Under the pieces are notes generated by a model. It was not told the origin of the DNA. It was given only the letters and a program-made list of their open reading frames with translations, and did no database searches. Shown here in pieces: positions 1 through 6,203 of a DNA stretch of 8,044 bases. Positions within the stretch are counted from its first letter, which is position 1. Every line of letters begins with the position of its first letter. Made by a program: the position numbers and the translations under genes. The DNA is from Desulfobulbus sp. (GTDB taxonomy: Bacteria > Desulfobacterota > Desulfobulbia > Desulfobulbales > Desulfobulbaceae), in NCBI GenBank assembly GCA_017998195.1, contig JAGODN010000107.1, positions 1-8,044 of the forward strand, read 5' to 3'.

Positions 1-206
1 TCGCCGGCCACCTCTGCGAGAAGGTCTGCAAGCCCTTCAAGATCACCCCGCCCATTTTCCCCCGCCGGGTGGACTGGTACCGGCAGAACCGGGCCTTCAA
101 CATCGCCAAGGCCAAACGCGATCTCGGCTACAACCCGCGCATCGGTCTGGACGAGGGGTTGAAGCGCACCGGCGAGTGGTACCGCCGCGAAGGCTACATC
201 GTCTGA
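1..206 (+). CDS. C-terminal end of an NAD(P)-dependent sugar-nucleotide epimerase/dehydratase (extended SDR), 5' truncated
   Basis: Codons are read from base 3 and the TGA stop is at 204-206; 67 residues are visible and the start lies outside the window. The fragment contains RAFNIAKAKRDLGYNPRIGL followed by DEGLKRTGEWYRREGYI. This is the usual tail of extended short-chain dehydrogenases (NAD-dependent epimerase/dehydratase and 3-beta-HSD-like groups): the conserved 'K A ..LGY.P' segment, then an amphipathic 'eGL..T..WYr..G' helix. The Rossmann fold and the YxxxK active site are upstream and not visible, so the substrate cannot be named. Beside polysaccharide genes, the likely role is making or modifying an NDP-sugar in the cytoplasm. 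The gene converges on the minus-strand acyltransferase with about 100 bases between the two stops, so the two are separate transcription units. Confidence 0.82.
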   Translation, partial: AGHLCEKVCKPFKITPPIFPRRVDWYRQNRAFNIAKAKRDLGYNPRIGLDEGLKRTGEWYRREGYIV

Positions 207-263
207 AGGCAGGCAACCGTCGGCCTTCCCGGTTGGACGGCGACGGGGTGAAACATGGACAGA

Positions 264-306
264 CCTGCGCCTGGATCGAGCAAACTGGCGCCGGGCCCAG
301 GGCAGG
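264..306. terminator. Possible bidirectional stem-loop between convergent genes
   Basis: CCTGC (264-268) plus CCTGG (270-274), with G269 bulged, can pair with CCAGGGCAGG at 297-306. This gives a 10-bp GC-rich stem with a 22-base loop, between the stop of the epimerase-like gene (206) and the stop of the opposing acyltransferase gene (309-311). A short CCCTTTTG run follows at 312-319, but there is no clean U-tract directly at the stem base. A second weak dyad, CAACCG (214-219) with CGGTTG (230-235), lies nearer the epimerase stop. The position suits transcription termination on both strands, but the T-tract is poor. The rest of 207-308 shows nothing else. Confidence 0.3.
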
Positions 307-308
307 TA

Positions 309-2012
309 TCATCCCTTTTGTGATTCTTCGTCCGGGCGCGATGTGCTTTCAGGCGTTCGGCCCCGGCCCTGCCCGGTCACTGCGGCGGCGGGCTGCTCGA
401 TGCGGGCGTGGGTCCAGTTGGCCAGGGCAGCCGTGCCGGCCAGGGTGAGGAGGAAGAGCGGCAGGCCGTGCAGGTGTCGGCTGGTGTAGTGGAAGAGCAG
501 GGCGTCGATCAGGGACTTGACCAGCGGGTGGAGGAGGTACAGGCTCAGGCCGATGACGCCGAGGCGGCGCAGCGGAGTGATGGTGAGCAGTCGCGCCAGC
601 AGGGTGCCGGCGCCGTCCGCTCGGACGCTGCAGAGTACGAGCAGGGCGGCGAGCGTGCCGTAGAGGCCGAAATACCGCTGGCCGAGGACCAGGGCGTCGC
701 CGTAGAGGCGGCCGGTGGAGCAGAGCACGAAAAAGACGAGCAGCACCAGGCCCAGCGGCGACCAGAGACGGTGCAGAACCTGTCCCGGGGCCGGCGTGTG
801 GCTCTCCAGATGTTCGTGGGCAAAGGCGGCGAGCACACCGGCCAGGAAAACGCCCAGCAGGAATTTCAGCCGAATGAAGTTCATGCCCAGCAGCCAGACT
901 GTTTCGGTGCTGCCATAGCGGTTCCACAGGAGCATGAGCGCACCCACGACAAGCGGTGGCAACCAGCGGCCCAACCGGTTGCAGGCAGCCAGCGGCAGCA
1001 GCAGGAGCGGCAGCAGCAGGTAGAACAGGATCTCCTGGGGGATGGCCCACAGGTGGCCGCTGCCGGCGACGAACAGGGCGTGCAGCAGGGCTTCGTCGAA
1101 CCGGTTGGTGAGCGCGAAGACGACGAACAGGTAGGTCCAGTACATGGGCAGGATGCGCGTGAACCGGCGCAGCAGGTAGGCGCTCAATTCCCGCAAGGAC
1201 CAGGCCCTCTGCGGCTCACGGATGTAGGGACGGGCGAGCAGAAAGCCGCTCAGGGCGAAGAAGATGTACACCCCCGAGGTGCCGACGCCGCGGAACCAAC
1301 CCATGGTGTGATCGGCGAGGACGAGCAGGGCAGCGTAGCCGCGCAGTCCGTCGAGGGCGGCCATGCGGGCCGGTTCATCCGGCCGCGGCCGCGCCGGCGT
1401 GTCGCGGCCCGCCAGCCAGGCGCGGACCACGAGACCGGACACCGTGGCCCAGACCAGGGCCACGGCCAGGGCCGGTGCCACCAGGCGCGGATAGAGGCGG
1501 TCCTTGGAGACGAGGAAGGGATCGTCCACCGTGGCCGTGATCGTCACGTGATCCCCGGCCAGCCGCAATTCGACCCCGGGTTTGCCGGCGACGAACAGGT
1601 CCGCTATCTGCCGCGGTCCGAGTTCGAGCGTGGGGGCGAAATAGCTGGATACCCGCATGCCGTAGAGACGGGCCGTACCGCGCTGCTCGCCCGGGTCGAA
1701 GCGGATGCGGTTGAACGAGCCGGCCTTGGGGTACGGGGCGTGGCGGGCGCGCGCCGGCCCGGCCAGGACCGGAGCCGAGGCCCTGGTGGCGTCGAAGGAT
1801 CCCGTGTTAGTGTAGTAGACCCGCAGAAAATCGTCATGGTCGAGCGCCAGGTCGAATTCAATCGCCTGCACGCCCGGCAGGACGGTGAACAGGAACAGGA
1901 ACACCGCGCCGGCGAGGGTGGCGGCGATGAGCCAGGGCAGGCCGGCTCGCAGGTGCAGGGTCAAGAGGTGTGCGCGCATCGGCTGGGTGCTGAGGTGGCG
2001 GATATCTGGCAT
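309..2012 (-). CDS. Acyltransferase family 3 membrane protein with N-terminal extracytoplasmic domain
   Basis: This 567-residue integral membrane protein is probably an O-acyltransferase acting on a cell-surface glycan. The acyltransferase-3 (AT3, OafA-like) core begins near residue 217 with ALDGLRGYAALLVLADH; R224 and H235 match the conserved Arg and the His near the end of the first core helix. It continues with GVYIFFALSGFLLARPY (248-263), HLWAIPQEILFYLLLP (320-335) and GLSLYLLHP (488-496). About ten hydrophobic helices run to residue 535, followed by a charged tail. Before the core is one membrane helix (about 25-46), a mostly polar region of about 125 residues (50-175), and another helix (178-198). 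OafA-like proteins usually start directly with the AT3 domain, so this is an N-terminal fusion. The polar region contains LRVYYTNTGSFDATRASAPV (63-82) and IRFDPG (103-108). It recalls beta-sandwich domains in other membrane proteins of polysaccharide loci, though I cannot verify this. ATG at 2012 is the first start after an in-frame stop; Met12 (1979) is an alternative, and neither has a clear Shine-Dalgarno sequence. The gene is divergent from the ribbon-helix-helix gene. Confidence 0.9.
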   Translation of the reverse strand: MPDIRHLSTQPMRAHLLTLHLRAGLPWLIAATLAGAVFLFLFTVLPGVQAIEFDLALDHDDFLRVYYTNTGSFDATRASAPVLAGPARARHAPYPKAGSFNRIRFDPGEQRGTARLYGMRVSSYFAPTLELGPRQIADLFVAGKPGVELRLAGDHVTITATVDDPFLVSKDRLYPRLVAPALAVALVWATVSGLVVRAWLAGRDTPARPRPDEPARMAALDGLRGYAALLVLADHTMGWFRGVGTSGVYIFFALSGFLLARPYIREPQRAWSLRELSAYLLRRFTRILPMYWTYLFVVFALTNRFDEALLHALFVAGSGHLWAIPQEILFYLLLPLLLLPLAACNRLGRWLPPLVVGALMLLWNRYGSTETVWLLGMNFIRLKFLLGVFLAGVLAAFAHEHLESHTPAPGQVLHRLWSPLGLVLLVFFVLCSTGRLYGDALVLGQRYFGLYGTLAALLVLCSVRADGAGTLLARLLTITPLRRLGVIGLSLYLLHPLVKSLIDALLFHYTSRHLHGLPLFLLTLAGTAALANWTHARIEQPAAAVTGQGRGRTPESTSRPDEESQKG

Positions 2013-2107
2013 GGCCGGAACCGACGCCTGGTCGGTGTCGGAATCACTGGCCGGTTTTTCTTTTCTCTGTTAAAAAGGACGACCGCAACGATTACTACGT
2101 TAGAACC
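2013..2107. promoter_or_regulatory. AT-rich divergent intergenic region, likely promoters and operator
   Basis: This 95-base gap separates the starts of the minus-strand acyltransferase and the plus-strand ribbon-helix-helix gene. Within it, 2054-2105 is clearly richer in A and T than the surrounding DNA, with T-runs near 2055-2064 and TTAAAAAGGA at 2070-2079. On the plus strand TGTTAAAAA (2069-2077) resembles an extended -10 element, but no convincing -35 goes with it. A small inverted repeat, AACG (2087-2090) and CGTT (2098-2101) with a 7-base spacer, lies just before the regulator start and could be a half-site pair for an autoregulating ribbon-helix-helix protein. The function as a divergent control region follows from gene layout; the exact elements are uncertain. 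Confidence 0.45.
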
Positions 2108-2605
2108 ATGACGGACGCAACCAAAAACAGAACCGGCAGCGGCCGGCCACCGAAATTCGAAGAACCTTGCCGCCCAGTCACCATGACCCTGCCGGTGCGC
2201 ATCCTTGATGCCCTGGCCGGGATCGACCGCGATCGGGCACGAGCGGTGGTCAAGTGCGTGGACGTGGTCGACCGCTCGGCCTGGAGTGGTCCGCAGCGGG
2301 TGGAACTGGTGCGCGTCGCCGACCAGGCCGCACTCATTGTCGTCGGCCCGAGCCCGAGCCTGCGAACCATCCCCTGGCTGGAGATGATCGAAATCGCCCC
2401 CTGCCGCTTTCTCCTTGCCGTGCCCACCGGCACGGCCATCGAAACCCTGGAGGTGACCCTGCTCGACCTGATTGAGCGGCTGCCCACCAGTGAGGAGGCG
2501 GACAGGGAGCTGCTCACCCAATTGCGGGGGCAGTTGTCCTGCCTGCGACGCAGTGCCGGGGTGGTCAAGCGCGAGGTGCTGGTGGTCGACATGAGCAAGG
2601 CGTGA
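2108..2605 (+). CDS. Ribbon-helix-helix DNA-binding protein with unrecognised C-terminal domain, putative regulator
   Basis: This is a soluble 165-residue protein. Residues 11-17 (SGRPPKF) form a basic Gly-Arg-Pro arm like an AT-hook. Residues 22-55 then fit a ribbon-helix-helix fold: strand RPVTMTLP (22-29), helix A (30-39, PVRILDALAGI without its first Pro) and helix B DRDRARAVVKCVDVV (40-54). Such proteins bind DNA as dimers through the paired strands. The remaining ~105 residues (about 62-165) contain LIVVGPSPSLRTIPWLEMIE (76-95), then RFLLAVPTGTAIETLEVTLL (100-119), an acidic helical stretch and a final strand. They look like a compact alpha/beta domain that I cannot name; it may sense a ligand or build oligomers. 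I recall similar GRPxKF ribbon-helix-helix proteins in Geobacter-like genomes, but cannot check this. No Shine-Dalgarno sequence lies at normal distance (AAGGA is at 2075-2079, too far), so translation may be weak or the mRNA near-leaderless. The position between two acylation units suggests it controls them. Confidence 0.75.
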   Translation: MTDATKNRTGSGRPPKFEEPCRPVTMTLPVRILDALAGIDRDRARAVVKCVDVVDRSAWSGPQRVELVRVADQAALIVVGPSPSLRTIPWLEMIEIAPCRFLLAVPTGTAIETLEVTLLDLIERLPTSEEADRELLTQLRGQLSCLRRSAGVVKREVLVVDMSKA

Positions 2606-2649
2606 GCCGGGCCGTGCTTCCGCCGAACCAGGGGCGCTCCATATGCGGC

Positions 2650-2678
2650 TTGACAGCCCGGACCCGGTACGGCATATT
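2650..2678 (+). promoter_or_regulatory. Sigma-70-like promoter upstream of the MBOAT/SGNH genes
   Basis: A perfect TTGACA -35 (2650-2655) is followed by an exact 17-base spacer and CATATT (2673-2678), which matches the -10 consensus at four of six positions. Transcription would start near 2685, giving a leader of roughly 108 bases before the MBOAT ATG at 2793. It lies in the 187-base gap after the ribbon-helix-helix gene (2606-2792), so the acyltransferase pair could be transcribed separately from that gene. The rest of the gap is GC-rich, apart from a T6 run at 2684-2689 and a short tandem copy of CTGATTC (2773-2779, 2780-2786) just before the start codon. Confidence 0.55.
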
Positions 2679-2792
2679 CACCGTTTTTTCCCGGCACGAA
2701 CACCGCGGCTGACGGCCGTAGCTCCCCATCGCCCCGCCCTCGCCAAGTGCCGCCGGTCCAGACCCCGCACCCCTGATTCCTGATTCTCGACC

Positions 2793-4238
2793 ATGGTTTT
2801 CAGTTCAACGATCTTCCTGTTCTTTTTCCTGCCGCTGACCCTGCTGGCCTATTTCGTGGTCGGTCCGCGCGGGCGCAACCTCATCCTGCTCGCTGCCAGT
2901 CTCCTCTTCTACGCCTGGGGGGAGACCGTCTACCTGCTGGTGATGCTCTTCTCCATCGCCGCCAACTACCTGTTCGGCCTGCTCATCGACCGGGCCCGGG
3001 AGCGCGGCAGCAGGGGCGGGACGGCCTTCGCCCTGGCGGTGGCCACCAACCTCGGCCTGCTCGGCTTTTTCAAATACGCCAATTTCTTCGTCGACAACCT
3101 CAACCAGGTGCTCCCGGTGCTGGGGTTGGCGCCCATGGACATCGGCCGGGTGCACCTGCCCATCGGTATCTCCTTTTTCACCTTCCAGGCCCTGAGCTAC
3201 ATCATCGACCTGTACCGCAACGAGACCGCGGTGCAGCGGAGCCTGCTCAACTTCGCCCTGTACAAGGCGCTCTTTCCCCAGCTGATCGCCGGGCCGATCG
3301 TCCGCTACCGCGACGTGGCCCGCGAGATCGAGCAGCGCACGGTCAGCCTGGACGACTTCGCCAGCGGCGTGCAGCGGTTCATCATCGGCCTGGGCAAGAA
3401 GGTGCTCATCGCCAACGTCATGGGCCGGGCCGCGGACACCATCTTCGCCACGCCGGCGGAGACCCTGCCGGCAACGCTCGCCTGGATCGGCGCCATCGCC
3501 TTCATGCTGCAGATCTACTTCGATTTCTCCGGCTACTCGGACATGGCCATCGGCCTGGGCCGGATGTTCGGCTTCCACTTCCTCGAGAACTTCAACTACC
3601 CCTACATCGCCCGCTCGATCCGCGAATTCTGGCGGCGCTGGCACATCTCGCTCTCCACCTGGTTCCGCGACTATCTCTACATCCCGCTGGGCGGCAACCG
3701 GCACGGCGCGGTGCGCACCGGCGCCAACCTGCTGCTCGTCTTCCTGCTCTGCGGCCTGTGGCACGGCGCCAGCTGGACCTTCCTCATCTGGGGCGTGTAC
3801 CACGGCTTTTTCCTGGTGCTGGAACGGGTGCCGGCGGTGCGCCGGCTGCTCGACCGGCTGCCCGCACCGCTGCAGCATGCCTACGTGCTCCTGGTGGTGC
3901 TGGTCGGCTGGGTGTTCTTCCGCGCCGACACCTTTGCCCATGCCCTGGCCTACCTGCAGGCCATGGTCGATTTCTCCCGGGAGCCGCTGTTCAACTCGCA
4001 GCTGTTCCTCGCCCTGAACAACGAGTTTTCCCTCACCCTGGGGGCGGCGGTGATCGGCTCGGCACCGCTGTTTGCGCTGCTGCGGCGGTGGCGGGCGGGA
4101 CGACCGATTGTGCCGGCCCCGGCGATGCGCCGGCTTGCGGCCACGGCCCGGGTCGGCTCGCTCGGTTTCGTGCTCGTCTACAGCATCGCCGCGGTACTCG
4201 GCGGCGCGCACAACCCCTTCCTCTATTTCCGCTTTTAG
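2793..4238 (+). CDS. MBOAT family O-acyltransferase, AlgI-like
   Basis: This 481-residue polytopic inner-membrane protein is of the AlgI/DltB/PatA type. Family members take an acyl group (acetyl in AlgI) from a cytoplasmic donor and pass it across the membrane to a periplasmic partner. The start MVFSSTIFLFFFLPLTLLAY is typical of the family, as is the C-terminal ending NPFLYFRF. Conserved signatures include LPIGISFFTFQALSYIID (122-139), FPQLIAGPIVRY (161-172), DFSGYSDMAIGLGRMFGF (244-261), REFWRRWHISLSTWFRDYLY (277-296) and CGLWHGASWTFLIWGVYHG (320-338). H324 in LWHG corresponds to the essential His of this family (H322 in AlgI), and H284 is the second conserved His. Length is a little under the ~520 residues of AlgI. 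No clear Shine-Dalgarno sequence precedes the ATG. The SGNH partner follows after 12 bases, which makes an O-acylation pair very likely. No AlgF-like gene is present, and alginate itself is not implied. Confidence 0.96.
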   Translation: MVFSSTIFLFFFLPLTLLAYFVVGPRGRNLILLAASLLFYAWGETVYLLVMLFSIAANYLFGLLIDRARERGSRGGTAFALAVATNLGLLGFFKYANFFVDNLNQVLPVLGLAPMDIGRVHLPIGISFFTFQALSYIIDLYRNETAVQRSLLNFALYKALFPQLIAGPIVRYRDVAREIEQRTVSLDDFASGVQRFIIGLGKKVLIANVMGRAADTIFATPAETLPATLAWIGAIAFMLQIYFDFSGYSDMAIGLGRMFGFHFLENFNYPYIARSIREFWRRWHISLSTWFRDYLYIPLGGNRHGAVRTGANLLLVFLLCGLWHGASWTFLIWGVYHGFFLVLERVPAVRRLLDRLPAPLQHAYVLLVVLVGWVFFRADTFAHALAYLQAMVDFSREPLFNSQLFLALNNEFSLTLGAAVIGSAPLFALLRRWRAGRPIVPAPAMRRLAATARVGSLGFVLVYSIAAVLGGAHNPFLYFRF

Positions 4239-4250
4239 GGGGCAGGGGCC

Positions 4251-6044
4251 ATGAAGAGCCACCGGCTTCGCAGCCTGCTGACGATCGCCTCGGTCGCGAT
4301 CAGTTTCCTTGTGCTGGTCCTCTCCCTGCAGGGCATCTTCGGCCTGCGGGAAACCCTCTGGCAGGCCCCCGGCGAGGGGCTGCTGGTGGTCGTTTTTCTC
4401 GTTTTCCTGTTCGGCTGGCGGCTGCGCGACCTGGATCCCCTGGCCCGGGCCGAGGGACTGCGCCGGTTCGTGCTCAGCGCCCTGTTCGTCCTCGTGCTCG
4501 CCGCACCGCTGGCGGCCCAGCTCCCCTTCCTTGGCCGCAGCGCCACCGTGGTTGCCGGCCAACTCGCCGCCGCCGAGCAGGACACCGGGGCCAGGGTGCT
4601 GGCCGTGGTGCGGGGCTTCCCCGCCGCCTACGAAGACTACCTCAAGCGGGAGTTCCGCCTGCCGCACTGGTTCGTGCAGCTCAACGCCCTGGTCAAGGTG
4701 CACCTGCTGCGGGTCTCGCCGAACAACAACATCGCCCTCGGCACCGACGGCTTCTATTTCGAGGGCATGGGCACCAGTCGGGTGGAGGGCGAACTCGTCG
4801 AGAGCTTCGACAACATCGCCGACTACATGGGCCAGGCGCCGTTCACCGAGGCCGAACTGCTGCAGTGGAAGATCGCCCTCGAGCAGCGGCGCTACTGGCT
4901 GCAGCAGCGGGGCAGCGAGTACGTGTTCGTGCTCGCGCCGACCAAGGCCTTTGTCTACCCGGAACACCTGCCGGCCAGCCTGCAGCGGGTGCGCGGCCGC
5001 TCCCGCTACGAGCAGCTGTCCAGCTACCTGCGCGAGCACGCGGACATCCCCTTCATCGACCTGCTGCCGCCGCTGCTCGCCGCCAAGGCCCGGGCAGACT
5101 ACCCGCCGCTCTTTTACAAGACCGATTTCCACTGGAATTTCTACGGCGCCTTTGTCGCCTACCGGGCGATCGTCGACCAACTGGCCCGCTTCTTCCCCCG
5201 GTACCCGTTCCCGGCCCCGGAACTCGCGGATTTCGACATGCGCATCGACAGGCATTGGGCGCACGAGAGCTTCATGTACATGCTCGGCCTGCCCCTGTTC
5301 CTGCACCGCAACGAGCACCACATCACCATGGTGCCGCGGCCCGGCGGGCCCTACGATACCGCCCTCGACCTGCCCCCCGGCGGCATTTACGACCACTACC
5401 CGCCGCTGCGGCCGATCACCGGCCCGGACGGCACGACCATGGAGGTGCGCCTGCTGCGCAACCCCGGGGCGCCGCTGCCGTCCATCGCCCTGCTCGGAGA
5501 TTCCTTCCTGGAAAAATGCATTTATTTCTTCTCGGCCAACGCCCAACGGGTGCTCAACCACCGCACCGTGGTCAACTTTCCCAAGGAGATCTTCTTCTAC
5601 GAGCAGCCGACCATCGTCATCCAGGAGATCCTCAACATGTTCATCCTCCGGCCGCCGCCCAAAAACCCCTGGCGGCTCGGCGCCCACTACGTGGAGGAGA
5701 AGTTCCGCCGCAACGCGGACAAGGTGCTGCTGCACAACGAACTGGCCCCGGTGGCACGAAAGGTGGCGCTGGCCGGTCTGCCGGCGGGGCGGCCCGGCGA
5801 GGTGCGGGTGGCGGCGGTGACGTTCGCCGTCGAAACCGGCGAGCGGCTCGATGTCCGCTTGCTCGACCGGGCGGGCAGGGACGTCGGCACGGACGGCTGC
5901 CGGGTTCGCCCGGACAGCCCGGTGTGCCAGATCCTGCTGCCCAACGAGGCGGTTGGTCTGGAGGTGGTTGCCGCCAAAGGCCGGCCTCCGGTCCGCGCCG
6001 CGGTGGCCGCGGTGGAGGTGCGCAGCGATGTGTCCGGCCCGTGA
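4251..6044 (+). CDS. AlgJ/AlgX-like SGNH-type O-acyltransferase with three N-terminal membrane segments
   Basis: This 597-residue protein probably transfers the acyl group delivered by the MBOAT partner onto a polysaccharide in the periplasm. GTDGFYF (164-170) matches the G-x-DGW-F entry motif of the AlgJ/AlgX family. KTDFHWNFYGA (290-300) gives the Asp-x-His pair (D292, H294), and LLGDSF (414-419) gives the nucleophile S418. The order D-x-H before Ser is that of AlgX (D174, H176, S269). Three hydrophobic segments come first (about 9-30, 43-56, 72-93). The loop 56-72 is rich in Arg, which by the positive-inside rule puts the N-terminus inside and the catalytic domain outside; AlgJ and AlgX have only one N-terminal segment or a signal peptide. 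The last ~95 residues (about 500-592) look beta-rich, with C550 and C559 close enough for a disulfide. This may be a glycan-binding module like the AlgX C-terminal domain, but that is inference. AGGGG at 4244-4248 is a ribosome binding site; the 12-base gap suggests coupling to the MBOAT gene. Confidence 0.92.
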   Translation: MKSHRLRSLLTIASVAISFLVLVLSLQGIFGLRETLWQAPGEGLLVVVFLVFLFGWRLRDLDPLARAEGLRRFVLSALFVLVLAAPLAAQLPFLGRSATVVAGQLAAAEQDTGARVLAVVRGFPAAYEDYLKREFRLPHWFVQLNALVKVHLLRVSPNNNIALGTDGFYFEGMGTSRVEGELVESFDNIADYMGQAPFTEAELLQWKIALEQRRYWLQQRGSEYVFVLAPTKAFVYPEHLPASLQRVRGRSRYEQLSSYLREHADIPFIDLLPPLLAAKARADYPPLFYKTDFHWNFYGAFVAYRAIVDQLARFFPRYPFPAPELADFDMRIDRHWAHESFMYMLGLPLFLHRNEHHITMVPRPGGPYDTALDLPPGGIYDHYPPLRPITGPDGTTMEVRLLRNPGAPLPSIALLGDSFLEKCIYFFSANAQRVLNHRTVVNFPKEIFFYEQPTIVIQEILNMFILRPPPKNPWRLGAHYVEEKFRRNADKVLLHNELAPVARKVALAGLPAGRPGEVRVAAVTFAVETGERLDVRLLDRAGRDVGTDGCRVRPDSPVCQILLPNEAVGLEVVAAKGRPPVRAAVAAVEVRSDVSGP

Positions 6045-6096
6045 CCGGTCCCGGTCCGGGTGGCCGCGGCCGTCTGCATGTGACTGGAATTATGTC

Positions 6097-6125
6097 TTGT
6101 CCCGAGCCGTGCCCTGTTGTAGGGT
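6097..6125 (+). promoter_or_regulatory. Weak candidate promoter upstream of the glycosyltransferase
   Basis: TTGTCC (6097-6102), a 17-base spacer and TAGGGT (6120-6125) keep the most conserved promoter bases (TTG and TA...T), but both boxes are poor overall. It lies in the 159-base gap between the SGNH and glycosyltransferase genes. The gap is otherwise GC-rich with several dyads (6050-6060, 6062-6071, 6145-6158). Read-through from the SGNH gene is equally possible. Confidence 0.2.
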
Positions 6126-6144
6126 AGGCCACCTGTCCGCCGGC

Positions 6145-6158
6145 ACCGGCCGGCCGGT
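6145..6158. repeat. 14-bp perfect palindrome (ACCGGCCGGCCGGT)
   Basis: The 14 bases equal their own reverse complement. The site lies 45 bases before the glycosyltransferase start, in the leader or spacer. It could be an operator or a hairpin-forming element, but in DNA this GC-rich such palindromes also arise by chance. There is no T-run after it, so it is not an intrinsic terminator. Confidence 0.4.
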
Positions 6159-6203
6159 TGCCCCCGCCTCCGCGCGCCGGGCGGTCCCATCCCGAGAGGA
6201 GTC

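Noticed and set aside
408..2111. 567-codon plus-strand open frame antisense to the AT3 gene
   Set aside because: It has Gln/Glu/Gly-rich composition and no recognisable motif, while the minus strand encodes clear AT3 signatures. The equal length of the two frames is coincidence.
2108..2605. Ribbon-helix-helix protein as the antitoxin of a toxin-antitoxin pair
   Set aside because: No small toxin gene is adjacent; the neighbours are acyltransferases. The protein is also longer than typical antitoxins.
2773..2786. Tandem CTGATTC repeat just before the MBOAT start
   Set aside because: Only two 7-base copies. This is too short to claim a repeat element or operator without conservation data.
2805..5735. 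Very long minus-strand open frame antisense to the MBOAT and SGNH genes
   Set aside because: The translation is a His/Gln/Glu/Gly/Val-rich low-complexity string with no domains. It is the complement of hydrophobic GC-rich coding sequence; the plus-strand genes have full family motifs.
2793..6044. Naming the pair algI/algJ and calling the locus alginate biosynthesis
   Set aside because: No other alginate genes are visible, and MBOAT/SGNH pairs acylate many polymers. The family resemblance does not establish the substrate.
3758..6127. Long alternative plus-strand frame through the MBOAT end and SGNH gene
   Set aside because: It is Arg/Pro/Ala/Gly-rich, as expected from out-of-frame reading of GC-rich DNA. 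It overlaps two well-supported genes.
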